Shown here: in pieces, positions 32,461 to 40,700 of the stretch | Position numbering within the stretch: the first letter of the stretch is position 1 | Layout of the letters: each line of letters opens with the position of its first letter | Assembly: GCA_017451025.1 (NCBI GenBank) | Contig: JAFSSM010000013.1 | Coordinates: 1 to 53,150, forward strand | Source of the DNA: Synergistaceae bacterium | GTDB lineage: Bacteria; Synergistota; Synergistia; Synergistales; Aminobacteriaceae | Length of the DNA stretch: 53,150 bases | Reading direction: 5' to 3' | Program-made: the position numbers and the translations under genes | Notes under the pieces: generated by a model | The model's database searches: none | The model's input: the letters and a program-made list of their open reading frames with translations, nothing else | Told to the model about the DNA's origin: nothing

Positions 32461-33789
32461 TTGAACAACATCATTACTGCAAAATTCGGAGGAACATCGT
32501 TAGCTGATGCCTCACAGATAAAGAAAGCCTGCGCAATAATTACGGCCAAGCCAGAGCGCAGATATGTCGTAGCCTCAGCACCGGGCAAGAGGTACTCTGA
32601 GGACATCAAGATTACGGACATGCTCTACAAGGCCCACTCTCAGGCAAAAGCAGGAGAAGATTTCGCGGACACTCTGCGTGATATTTCTGACCGTTACTCG
32701 AAGATAATTGACGGTCTGGGCATAACGTTTGACATTGACGCTGAAATTCGGGAGATAGGGGAAAAGCTCAAGGCAGGGACGACTCCGGATTACCCTGCTT
32801 CAAGGGGCGAATACATCAACTCAAAAATTATCGCGGCGTTTCTTGGCTGGCCGTTCGTCGATGCGGCTGAAGGAATATTCTTCACTGAGGCCGGAGCACT
32901 CGATGAGTCCAAGACGTTCCAGACGCTCGGAGAAATTCTGCTTAAGCATGAACGTGCAGTAGTACCTGGATTTTACGGCTCGCTTCCTGACGGGAGCATT
33001 AAGACTTTTTCGCGCGGAGGCTCTGACGTTACCGGCTCAATAGTTGCCCGCGCAGTGAACGCAGATTTATACGAGAACTGGACGGACGTATCTGGAATGC
33101 TCAGTGCTGACCCCAGAATCGTCAAGAACCCAAAAGTCATTGAGCACATAACCTACACGGAGCTTCGCGAGCTGTCCTACATGGGAGCGAGTGTTCTTCA
33201 CGAGGATGCAGTTTTCCCGGTGAGGCAGGCAGGAATCCCCATCAACATACGCAACACCAACAGGCCGGACGATGCCGGCACGCTGATATCCGCATCTCTT
33301 CCTGAAGGCGTAAAGCGTCCCATCGTTACGGGAATAGCCGGGCGCAAGGGCTTTTGTTCTGTGCGCGTGGAAAAATCCATGATGAACGGCGAGACAGGGT
33401 TCGGTGCGAAACTGCTTCAGGTTTTTGCGCAGAAGGGCATTCCGTTTGAGCACTGCCCGACGGGAATTGACACCATTTCGGTTGTCGTGAACGGTTCGGC
33501 CTTCGAGAGCAGACGCAGTGAGATTCTCCAGGACATCAAGAATGTACTGGCTCCTGATTTCGTTACGATCGAGAAGGGACTGTCCGCTATAGCTGTGGTA
33601 GGTGCGGGAATGGTAAGCGTAAAGGGTGTAGCCGCAAAGGTATTCGGTGCGCTCGCAAACGCAGGAATAAACATCAGGATGATAGATCAGGGTTCCGACG
33701 AGCTGAACATAATCGTAGGAGTAGATGATTCTGACTATGAGAAGGCCGTAAATGCCCTGTATAATACAATGATAAATAACCAGTCATAA
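32461..33789 (+). CDS. lysC: aspartate kinase with tandem ACT domains
   Basis: 442 residues from TTG 32461, with GGAG nine bases upstream; no ATG fits. Phosphorylates aspartate. Catalytic features intact: KFGGTSL at the N-terminus, SRGEYI, TFSRGGSDVTGSIVARAV, and WTDVSGMLSADPRIV. Two ACT domains at about 310-440 (ITGIAGRKGFCSVRVEK; IAVVGAGMVSVKGVAAKVF) suggest feedback control by lysine or another amino acid. An inserted region at about 60-115 is longer than in E. coli LysC, as seen in some clostridial enzymes. Seven bases after the deacetylase gene. Confidence 0.94.
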   Translation: MNNIITAKFGGTSLADASQIKKACAIITAKPERRYVVASAPGKRYSEDIKITDMLYKAHSQAKAGEDFADTLRDISDRYSKIIDGLGITFDIDAEIREIGEKLKAGTTPDYPASRGEYINSKIIAAFLGWPFVDAAEGIFFTEAGALDESKTFQTLGEILLKHERAVVPGFYGSLPDGSIKTFSRGGSDVTGSIVARAVNADLYENWTDVSGMLSADPRIVKNPKVIEHITYTELRELSYMGASVLHEDAVFPVRQAGIPINIRNTNRPDDAGTLISASLPEGVKRPIVTGIAGRKGFCSVRVEKSMMNGETGFGAKLLQVFAQKGIPFEHCPTGIDTISVVVNGSAFESRRSEILQDIKNVLAPDFVTIEKGLSAIAVVGAGMVSVKGVAAKVFGALANAGINIRMIDQGSDELNIIVGVDDSDYEKAVNALYNTMINNQS

Positions 33790-33813
33790 ACTTTCGGAGA
33801 GAAGTGAATATAT

Positions 33814-35139
33814 TTGAGCCTTATTGTCTCCAAATTCGGAGGTATATCTCTTGCTGATGTCGAGAGCGTAAAGAAAACGGCGGATATTATTCTGTCAGAC
33901 CCTTCAAGGCGTTACGTGGTAGTCTCTGCGCCCGGCATAAGGTCAGGCGACGAAATACGAGTTACCGACATGCTTTACATCTGCCACTCGAGATATGCCA
34001 ACAGGGAAAATTTTACTGAGGTGCTCACCAAAATTGAGGAACGCTACAACGAAATAATCAGCGGACTCGGCGTGAGCGTAGATATGCATTCTGCGATTTC
34101 CGATCTGAAGAAGAATCTGTTTATTGGCCGCAGCAATGAATTTATAGTTTCGCGCGGGGAATATATTATGGGCCAGATACTTGCTGACTATTTGGGCTGG
34201 CCTTTCGTTGACGCTGTGAAGCTGATCGTCTTCAACCGCGACGGTACTCTGAATCTGGAGAAGTCCCTTGCGGCAGTGAAGGAAGTCCTCAGCGGAATGG
34301 ACCACGCAGTAGTACCCGGCTTCTACGGAGCTATAGCCGGAAGCACGACGAACATCAAGACATTTGAGCGCGGAGGCGGAGACGTAACGGCGGCAGTAAT
34401 TGCGCGTGCAATGGAGGCTGATTTGTGCGAGAAGTGGGCAGAAGCGACTGAGGTGTTCAGCGCAGACCCTGCAATCGTCAAGAATCCCGAGATAATCCGC
34501 AACATCACATATGCCGAACTTCGCGAGCTTACTTATATGGGCATAGACATAGTCTATGAGGAAATGATACTTATCCTGCAGGACACGGGAATATCCTTGA
34601 GCATCAGGAATATTCACCACGCTGAAGACAAGGGTACGCTGATTACCGCGACACTTCCTCCTGAGATTGGGCGCAACGTGGCGGCGTGCATAGCTGGTCG
34701 CAGGAACTTCAAGATAGTGCACATACACAAGTTCGGCCTGAACAAGACCGTCGGCATAGGCCGCAAAGTTTTCGGGATATTTTCTGACCGCAGCATCTCG
34801 TGCGAACATTATTTGTCGGGCATCTACCAGTTCTCCATAGTGGTGAAGAGTCCGCTGTTTGACCTGAAACGTGCCGAGATAATCAAGGCACTCAATGACG
34901 CAATCGAGCCTGAGTCTATCGGTGTGGAAACGGACTTGTCGCTGATAGCAGTAATCGGTGAAGGAATGGGCACGGTGAAGGGAATATTCGCCAAGATATT
35001 CAACGCAATAGCCTCTGCGAACGTCAAGGTAAGGATGATTGAGCAGGGGGCGGATGACCTGAATATCTTAATCGGAGTTTATGACGAGGATTTTGACGTT
35101 ACGGTCAGGGCGTTGTACGAGGCAATGATTCAGCAATAA
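33814..35139 (+). CDS. aspartate-kinase paralogue with altered active site
   Basis: 441 residues from TTG 33814. Colinear with the preceding lysC, including both ACT domains, so it arose by tandem duplication. Key positions differ: KFGGTS is KFGGIS (Thr to Ile), RGGSD is RGGGD, and WTDVSG is WAEATE, so the conserved Thr-Asp that contacts aspartate and ATP is gone; SRGEY is kept. The ACT region is well preserved (VIGEGMGTVKGIFAKIF). It may be a regulatory subunit or act on another substrate; low activity is also possible. Same operon, 24 bases after lysC. Confidence 0.85.
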   Translation: MSLIVSKFGGISLADVESVKKTADIILSDPSRRYVVVSAPGIRSGDEIRVTDMLYICHSRYANRENFTEVLTKIEERYNEIISGLGVSVDMHSAISDLKKNLFIGRSNEFIVSRGEYIMGQILADYLGWPFVDAVKLIVFNRDGTLNLEKSLAAVKEVLSGMDHAVVPGFYGAIAGSTTNIKTFERGGGDVTAAVIARAMEADLCEKWAEATEVFSADPAIVKNPEIIRNITYAELRELTYMGIDIVYEEMILILQDTGISLSIRNIHHAEDKGTLITATLPPEIGRNVAACIAGRRNFKIVHIHKFGLNKTVGIGRKVFGIFSDRSISCEHYLSGIYQFSIVVKSPLFDLKRAEIIKALNDAIEPESIGVETDLSLIAVIGEGMGTVKGIFAKIFNAIASANVKVRMIEQGADDLNILIGVYDEDFDVTVRALYEAMIQQ

Positions 35140-35159
35140 ATTTTAAGGAGGTACACACA

Positions 35160-36194
35160 ATGTTTAAGATTTTGGCAGCAGTAACAGCAGTCCTCTCGTT
35201 TGCGGGTATGGCAATGGCCGCAGACATTGAGGATTTCGGAGAGGATACGAGGGTCTTCAAGATTTACCCGGAAATTACGGTGAAGAAGGCACACTTTCAC
35301 AACAGGTACGGAATAGACCTGACTGGAGACCTGTATCTGCCGAAGGATTTTGACGCGGCGAAAAAGTATGCAGGTATCGCGGTAGCGGGGCCGTTCGGTG
35401 CGGTGAAGGAGCAGGTGTCAGGGCTTTACGCTCAGGAGATGGCGAAAAACGGGTTTGTGGCGGTTGCGTTTGACCCGTCGTTCACGGGAGAGAGCGGAGG
35501 AAATGTCCGCAGTCTTCCTTCACCGGAGATAAACACCGACGATTTTTCGGCGGCGGTGGATTTTCTGGTTACGCGCGAGTTCATCGACCCGGAGAGAGTA
35601 GGAATTATCGGCGTGTGCGGCTGGGGCGGAATTGGTCTGAACGCGGCGGCGGCGGACACGCGCATTAAGGCTTCAGTTATCTCGACGATGTACGACATGA
35701 GCAGGGTATCGCGCAACGGGTATTTTGATGCGTCTGACAGTGAGGATGTGCGCTACCAGACTAAGAAGACAATTAACGAGCAGAGGACGAAGGACTATGT
35801 ATCAGGGACATACGCGAAGGCGGGCGGAGTGGTTGATCCATTGCCGGAGGATGCTCCGCAGTTCGTGAAGGACTATTATGCGTACTACAAGACTCCGCGC
35901 GGCTATCACAAGAACTCGGTGAACTCAAACGAGGGGTGGAACTTGTCGGCGATGATAACGATGTTCAACATGCCGATGCTGGCGTTTGCGGAGGAGATTC
36001 GCAGTGCGGTGCTGATAATTCACGGAGAGAAGGCGCACTCGAGGTATTTGGGAGAGGACACGTTCAAGAGGCTGAAGGGCGGCAACAAGGAGCTGATGAT
36101 AATTCCTGGAGCGTCGCACTGTGATCTGTACGACAACATGGAAGCGATACCGTTTGCGAAGATAGTATCATTCTTCAACGAGTACCTGAAGTAG
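35160..36194 (+). CDS. secreted alpha/beta-hydrolase with cysteine nucleophile
   Basis: 344 residues, AAGGAGGT ideally placed before ATG 35160. A signal peptide (MFKILAAVTAVLSFAGMAMA) is followed by an alpha/beta-hydrolase fold. The nucleophile elbow reads GVCGWGG, so Cys replaces Ser as in dienelactone-hydrolase-like enzymes; HGEKAH supplies an acid and GASHCDLYD the His. This 'GxCGWGG' group is common in anaerobes and has no settled substrate. Its place at the end of the lysine operon is 20 bases after the kinase paralogue, but a functional link is not evident. Confidence 0.82.
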   Translation: MFKILAAVTAVLSFAGMAMAADIEDFGEDTRVFKIYPEITVKKAHFHNRYGIDLTGDLYLPKDFDAAKKYAGIAVAGPFGAVKEQVSGLYAQEMAKNGFVAVAFDPSFTGESGGNVRSLPSPEINTDDFSAAVDFLVTREFIDPERVGIIGVCGWGGIGLNAAAADTRIKASVISTMYDMSRVSRNGYFDASDSEDVRYQTKKTINEQRTKDYVSGTYAKAGGVVDPLPEDAPQFVKDYYAYYKTPRGYHKNSVNSNEGWNLSAMITMFNMPMLAFAEEIRSAVLIIHGEKAHSRYLGEDTFKRLKGGNKELMIIPGASHCDLYDNMEAIPFAKIVSFFNEYLK

Positions 36195-36208
36195 CAGGAA
36201 AGATTATG

Positions 36209-36239
36209 CCCCGTGAGCTTAGAGCTTGCGGGTTTTTTT
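36209..36239 (+). terminator. intrinsic terminator of the lysine operon
   Basis: CCCGTGAGCT (36210-36219) pairs with AGCTTGCGGG (36223-36232), all ten positions with two wobbles, loop TAG, followed by TTTTTTTG. It ends the unit that starts at dapA. Confidence 0.9.
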
Positions 36240-36283
36240 GTGTGCTATAATCGCAATATTTACAAAACATTTTGCAGAAAGGG

Positions 36284-36312
36284 TTGACATGATTCATGAA
36301 AGTCAGTAAAAT
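36284..36312 (+). promoter_or_regulatory. sigma70-type promoter of the glycosyltransferase pair
   Basis: TTGACA (36284-36289), 17-base spacer, TAAAAT (36307-36312). The first GCGTGTC repeat begins at 36314, so the predicted start point (about 36319) is inside the repeat tract. A second -10-like TATAAT lies upstream at 36246-36251. Confidence 0.7.
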
Positions 36313-36379
36313 CGCGTGTCGCGTGTCGCGTGTCGCGTGTCGCGTGTCGCGTGTCAGAAATCTTTTTGTCTCTGAATAG
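36296..36379 (+). other. small reading frame through the heptanucleotide repeat
   Basis: ATG 36296 opens a 27-codon frame (MKVSKI, then ACRVSRV twice, then RNLFVSE) ending at TAG 36377. Six repeats keep it in this frame. It would be translated only if transcription starts upstream, for example from the TATAAT at 36246; AAAGGG (36278-36283) is a possible ribosome site. Five or eight repeats would shift it to end at TGA 36411-36413, overlapping the glycosyltransferase ATG. Confidence 0.3.
36314..36355 (+). repeat. six perfect tandem GCGTGTC heptanucleotides
   Basis: Six uninterrupted copies of GCGTGTC between the promoter and the glycosyltransferase start. Perfect short tandem arrays of this kind mutate by slipped-strand mispairing. 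Seven is not a multiple of three, so copy number changes alter reading frame as well as leader length. Confidence 0.95.
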
Positions 36380-36409
36380 TTCAAGTTATGTCTTCTGGTG
36401 TGGCTCGGA

Positions 36410-37342
36410 ATGATCTCGATAATTTGTCCGTGCTACAACGAAGAGAAGTCCCTACCCTTATTCATTCAAGCAATCACAGAAACTATAAGCACAATTCCTG
36501 AGACGTTCGAGCTGTTGTTCGTGAATGACGGGAGCACAGACTCGACGCTGGAGCTTCTGAGGAAGTACTCGGAGCATGACAGCCGGATAAAGGTTGTAGA
36601 TTTTTCGCGGAACTTCGGGAAGGAAGCGGCACTGACTGCGGGGCTGGATTACTCGTCTGGTGATGCGGTGATACCGATTGACGCGGACCTGCAGGACAGT
36701 CCGGAACTTATCGCCGAAATGATTCTGAAATGGCACGAAGGCTACGAGGTAGTACTTGCGCACCGTGCAGACCGTTCAACGGATTCTTTTCCCAAGAGAT
36801 TCACAGCAAGGATGTTCTACAAGTTCCACAACATGATTTCCATTCCGCATATTCCCGAAAACGTCGGAGATTTCCGGCTGATGGACAGAGCAGCAGTTAA
36901 TGCGCTGAAAGAATGCCGTGAATCTTGCAGGTTCATGAAGGGGCTGTTTGCGTGGGCTGGTTTTCGAACATTCACGCTGGACTACAGACGCGATCCTCGC
37001 TCAGCAGGACAGGCCAAGTTCAACGGGTGGAAGCTGTGGAGTCTTGCGCTTGAGGGTATAACGTCGTTCAGCACTGCCCCGCTGACGATATGGCTGTATC
37101 TCGGTGCGGCAATAGCATTCAGTGCGTTTGTCTATCTGGCGCATATTTTCGTCAGGACGCTTATATTCGGCGTGGAAGTTCCTGGCTATGCGTCAATTGT
37201 GTGCCTGATTTTGTTCTTCGGCGGGCTTAACCTTATTGGAATAGGGCTTATCGGCCAATATCTTGGGCGGACGTACATTGAGAGCAAGCACAGGCCAATA
37301 TATATTGTGAGAAAGGTTTACGGTGGTACAAATGAAGTATAA
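36410..37342 (+). CDS. family 2 glycosyltransferase, GtrB/DPM1-like
   Basis: 310 residues from ATG 36410 (starts MISIICPCYNEEKSLPLF); an upstream GTG 36398 is in frame, and neither start has a good ribosome site. GT-A fold with the donor motif DADLQDSPEL (DxD) and DFSRNFGKEAAL. Two C-terminal membrane helices (about 228-295) are typical of polyprenyl-phosphate sugar transferases such as GtrB, which load glucose onto undecaprenyl phosphate. The next gene, a many-helix membrane protein, overlaps its end and may use the product to decorate surface glycans. Confidence 0.9.
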   Translation: MISIICPCYNEEKSLPLFIQAITETISTIPETFELLFVNDGSTDSTLELLRKYSEHDSRIKVVDFSRNFGKEAALTAGLDYSSGDAVIPIDADLQDSPELIAEMILKWHEGYEVVLAHRADRSTDSFPKRFTARMFYKFHNMISIPHIPENVGDFRLMDRAAVNALKECRESCRFMKGLFAWAGFRTFTLDYRRDPRSAGQAKFNGWKLWSLALEGITSFSTAPLTIWLYLGAAIAFSAFVYLAHIFVRTLIFGVEVPGYASIVCLILFFGGLNLIGIGLIGQYLGRTYIESKHRPIYIVRKVYGGTNEV

Positions 37343-39011
37343 GGGAATATTTATCTTTTCAGCAGTTATTGTTGCGATGTTCTGCTTATTGGGGTTATTC
37401 GCAAGGCCGATGCCGTTTGATGAGTACTCTTTCTATAATGGTGTTGTCCGTCAAGGATTTATACAGGCTCAAATCTCGTCATATGTAGGTTGGACAGGAA
37501 GAATATTCAACACATTTCTTGTGTACTTATGCGCAAGTTTCAGGCTCGAGAAAGTTCAGCCCTTCCTGCCATTCATCACAGTAATAACGTATATTCTGGC
37601 CCTCTTCTCGCTCATCGGGACTCTAATTCCTTCCCTAAAGTCCGGCGAAAAATTCTCGCTGTCGTTCTTGTTCTGTGCTCTGACCTTGTGCTTTACATTC
37701 TCCCTCAAAGAGACGTTCTACTGGATGCCGGGTATGCCCTACTTCTGGGCCGGAACGCTGATACTCCTTGCTCTGTCCCTGGCACTAAAGGCATTCAGGG
37801 GATCTGTGTTGTCCTTCTGGCTGTGCATGGTCGTCCTGTTCCTGAACGGTACGATGCTGGAGCAGCCTTGCGTGTTTCAGGGGGTCGCTGCATTTCTGGC
37901 TATGCTGTTCTTCTTCTGGCGGGGAGACAGGAAATGTGCACTGATGTCTGGAGCGTTCTGGCTTGTGTCGGTAGCGGCGTTCTGCGTGATGTACTTTGCG
38001 CCAGGAACTGCCGTGAGAATGGCCGTATTCGACAGCTATGCACTGGAACCGGTAGCACATTCTCAGCTAGTCAGGATACTTAAAGGATTTATTCCTGGGG
38101 TCTCGTTTGGTGTCAGGAACACAATACGGTTTTTCTTGAGGCCGCTGATTTGGACAATAATATTTTTTGTCCCTGCCATTGCTGCAAAAATTCCTCCTGC
38201 TTACGAAAAACTATCGCACAAGCTGAAATTTTGGCATATAGTCGCAATAGTTTTTGCATTGTCGATATTGATGCAGTCAATTGCTGGTGCTGCCAGCTAT
38301 GGCAGTCTCCCGGCAAGAGGAGTCAGTCTTTCATTTTGGCTGATGTTTTTAACGTGGAATATGTTCTGGATATTTTTCTACAGGGGGAAACTGGCATACT
38401 CGGAAGGCTTCGGGAATTTCTGCTCAAAATGGAAATGGCCTGTGCTGATTTTGGCTGTATTGGTAAGCTCGAACTTCACCGATTGTATTAGTAATTTACG
38501 AGTTGCTCCTGATTTTGCGGCAGAATGGGAAGCAAGAGTTGCCTCGATGATCTCTCAGAGCGAAAGAGGAATAATGTACCTGCAAGTTCCTCCGCTGAAA
38601 GCCAAGCCTAAGCTGATATATTCCGAAATCGCCCCTCTGATAAGCTATTCCGGCCCTACTTTTGCCCGGTACTATGGTGCGAAAAACGTTTTCCTTGTGC
38701 CCGAAGAGCTTAGTACTAATTCTGAGGACGTGAGAAAACTTATCTCTGAAGACCTTACGCCCTACGCTAAACTAGCGGAGAAGGGAGACCTCGATTCCAT
38801 TATAATTATGGCGCACTACAGGGACCCTAAGTCGAATTTTGAACGCAAGGATGCACATAATCTCGAAGAGGCTTTTAGGTGGTACACTCTCGGTGCAGAA
38901 ATGGGAGATGTAGGCTGTATGAGGCGTATTACCAGCTTAATCTACAAGGATAATTTTCTTGAAGCACTGAAGCTGAGAATAAAGGCGTATATACTTGATA
39001 CGAGGCTTTAA
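37332..39011 (+). CDS. multi-pass membrane protein (DUF6056/GtrC-like) with C-terminal Sel1-like repeat
   Basis: 559 residues from ATG 37332; GTG 37323 is an alternative. About ten to eleven membrane helices fill residues 8-385, with an early acidic loop motif PFDEYSF that recalls the catalytic loop of GT-C glycosyltransferases. A soluble C-terminal part (about 390-559) includes AKLAEKGDLDSI and EEAFRWYTLGAEMGDVGCM, a Sel1/TPR-like helical repeat. It overlaps the GT2 gene by 11 bases. Likely role: transferring a lipid-linked sugar to a surface polymer outside the membrane; inferred from the GT2 partner. Confidence 0.72.
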   Translation: MKYKGIFIFSAVIVAMFCLLGLFARPMPFDEYSFYNGVVRQGFIQAQISSYVGWTGRIFNTFLVYLCASFRLEKVQPFLPFITVITYILALFSLIGTLIPSLKSGEKFSLSFLFCALTLCFTFSLKETFYWMPGMPYFWAGTLILLALSLALKAFRGSVLSFWLCMVVLFLNGTMLEQPCVFQGVAAFLAMLFFFWRGDRKCALMSGAFWLVSVAAFCVMYFAPGTAVRMAVFDSYALEPVAHSQLVRILKGFIPGVSFGVRNTIRFFLRPLIWTIIFFVPAIAAKIPPAYEKLSHKLKFWHIVAIVFALSILMQSIAGAASYGSLPARGVSLSFWLMFLTWNMFWIFFYRGKLAYSEGFGNFCSKWKWPVLILAVLVSSNFTDCISNLRVAPDFAAEWEARVASMISQSERGIMYLQVPPLKAKPKLIYSEIAPLISYSGPTFARYYGAKNVFLVPEELSTNSEDVRKLISEDLTPYAKLAEKGDLDSIIIMAHYRDPKSNFERKDAHNLEEAFRWYTLGAEMGDVGCMRRITSLIYKDNFLEALKLRIKAYILDTRL

Positions 39012-39031
39012 GTATTATTTGCCAGACTATG

Positions 39032-39065
39032 CCCTGCGGGAAAAATCCTGCGGGGTTATTTTTTT
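39032..39065 (+). terminator. intrinsic terminator after the glycosyltransferase pair
   Basis: CCCTGCGGG pairs with CCTGCGGGG (two G-U pairs), loop AAAAAT, followed by TTATTTTTTT. Confidence 0.85.
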
Positions 39066-39156
39066 GCTATGGCACATGAACAAGGAAGGGATAAGTTTTT
39101 AGTGTCGGTACTTGTAGTTGAAAAAGTAGTTGAAAAATTCGGAGTGCTCTGTAATA

Positions 39157-39366
39157 ATGTCATTTATGAGCATAATTATAACAAGAATGATTAATCACGC
39201 AAATTACGTTATTGAAGTTACCAGCTACCGCGACAAGCACGGCAGACCTCGAAACCGTCAGCGTTGTCTTGGCCGCCTCGATGATGACGGAGTACTCATC
39301 TCCTCCAAACGAAAATTTCCCGCAGTCATTAAGCAGGTAAGAACCGTCAAAACTAAGTTCATCCTG
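39157..39366 (+). pseudogene. N-terminal remnant of an IS1634/IS4-type transposase
   Basis: About 65 codons, with NYVIEVTSYRDKHGRPRNRQ and RCLGRLDDDGVL matching the N-terminal pattern of IS1634-like DDE transposases (YVYEvtSY.D...r...lGriD). Homology stops near 39366, where the minus-strand DUF457 gene ends. The frame stays open beyond, but only as antisense of that gene. The 355 bases between the glycosyltransferase unit and the DUF457 gene hold only this remnant and the terminator. Confidence 0.6.
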
Positions 39367-39906
39367 CTAGATGCTCCGCCACAATGTAACGCAGAACTCA
39401 ACAAAACTGCTAACCGTGAAGAACCTGAACATAAACGCCACGAGCGAAATTCCGACGGAGCACAACACAAAATTAATCTCCCCCCTGCTCATGACCCCGA
39501 TCTTCTTGGCCATGTGGAAAACGTGAATCCCAACGCTCCGCTTCCAGGGAAACAAGAACGGCACCGTCCCGCACCACGCGTCCTCCAGAATGTGCAGCAG
39601 GCACCCCATGAACCAGAACCCAGCACACGCCCACACGTCCCGGTGTGCCTCCCGTCCGTCAACCAGTGCCGACAATCTCGGGACAATCCACCCGGCCCGC
39701 GAGAAACACACGTACACCAGTCCCGCCCACGGCAAAAACCAGTGGGTATATCTCCTGTGATACCTGTTGCGCCGCTTCCCGAAGAACATATACTCCGACG
39801 AATCAGGGAATGTGCTCCCCATAAAACTGAATGCCGCCGCTATCGGCGATCCCGTCGCTCCCAGAACAAACGCAAACGTAGAGAGCCTGTGCCCTTTGCC
39901 CGTCAT
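39367..39906 (-). CDS. membrane-bound metal-dependent hydrolase-like protein (DUF457/YdjM family)
   Basis: 179 residues with four or so membrane helices. Conserved polar residues of the DUF457 family are present: GKGHRLSTFAF at the N-terminus, FPDSSEY, RRNRYHRRYTHWFLPW, and HILEDAWCGTVPFLFPW. The family is related to LexA-regulated YdjM of E. coli; its activity is not well established. The ATG overlaps the permease stop as ATGA, so it is the last gene of the metal transporter unit. The C-terminus ends right at the transposase remnant and may have been altered by that insertion. Confidence 0.75.
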   Translation of the reverse strand: MTGKGHRLSTFAFVLGATGSPIAAAFSFMGSTFPDSSEYMFFGKRRNRYHRRYTHWFLPWAGLVYVCFSRAGWIVPRLSALVDGREAHRDVWACAGFWFMGCLLHILEDAWCGTVPFLFPWKRSVGIHVFHMAKKIGVMSRGEINFVLCSVGISLVAFMFRFFTVSSFVEFCVTLWRSI

Positions 39907-40700
39907 AAAATCACCCTCACTAGAATTAGCAGTATCGTGTTCACGAGAATCACCCCTGCTCCCGCCGGAAGGTTTATCATGAACGACAGCCCAAGCCCCA
40001 GCACGAACGAGACCAGCGCGACAATTCCCGACACAATCACCAGGCTAATAAAACTGTGTGCAATTCTCCGTGCCGTAACCGCCGGCAGAATAATTATCCC
40101 CGAGATTAAAAGAGTGCCCGTTATCCTGATGCCCATAACTACGACAAGTGCCGTCAGCACCGAAATTATGAGCTGGTACATGGCCGTGTTTATACCCAGT
40201 GAACGCGCGTAATCATCGTTGTACGTAATCAGGAACAGCCGGTTGTAGAGCATTACGAACACCCCCATCACCGCGAGCGAGAGCAGCACCGCAAAAATCA
40301 TGTCCGTCTGGCTCACAGCAAGGACGCTCCCGAACAGCCACGAGTTCATCGCTCCGGTCTGGCCCGTCAACGAAGACACCAGAACTCCGAGCGCAAGTGC
40401 CGCCGACGATGCCACAGCAATAGCAATATCTCCCGCAGTCCTGAACCGCTGGCTCACGAACATTATCACGAACGACGCAGCTATCACCGCAGGAGTTGAC
40501 ACCAGCATTGCGGGCAGGCCAAGCGCAGACGCAATCGACAGCGACGCAAACCCTATCTCTGAGAGTCCGTGCCCGATAAGCGAGTAATGCTTCAGCACCA
40601 GAATTACACCCAGAACCGAAGCGCACACAGCAATTAGTGAGCCGGCGATTAATGCCCTGTACACGAAGGGGTAGGCGAGAAGTTCAAGCAGTTCCGTCAT
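39903..40700 (-). CDS. metal ABC transporter permease (ZnuB/MntB type)
   Basis: 265 residues with seven to eight membrane helices. ABC-3 family pattern: FVYRALIAGSLIAVCASVLG at the N-terminus, HGLSEIGFASLSIA, and a C-terminal GIIILPAVTARRIA. Its ATG overlaps the ATPase stop codon. Forms the membrane channel for import of Zn or Mn together with the next two genes. Confidence 0.93.
   Translation of the reverse strand: MTELLELLAYPFVYRALIAGSLIAVCASVLGVILVLKHYSLIGHGLSEIGFASLSIASALGLPAMLVSTPAVIAASFVIMFVSQRFRTAGDIAIAVASSAALALGVLVSSLTGQTGAMNSWLFGSVLAVSQTDMIFAVLLSLAVMGVFVMLYNRLFLITYNDDYARSLGINTAMYQLIISVLTALVVVMGIRITGTLLISGIIILPAVTARRIAHSFISLVIVSGIVALVSFVLGLGLSFMINLPAGAGVILVNTILLILVRVIL

Noticed and set aside
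33943-34809. 288-codon minus-strand frame
   Set aside because: Antisense to the aspartokinase paralogue, which aligns with lysC along its full length.
36175-36384. Minus-strand frame with TRDTRHA repeats
   Set aside because: Produced by the GCGTGTC heptanucleotides read in reverse; overlaps the terminator and promoter and has no ribosome site.
39130-40212. A 360-codon plus-strand frame that begins with the transposase remnant
   Set aside because: After about 39366 it is exactly antisense to the DUF457 and permease genes, which have clear homologous motifs and overlap signals. Its Pro/His/Arg-rich translation is not protein-like.
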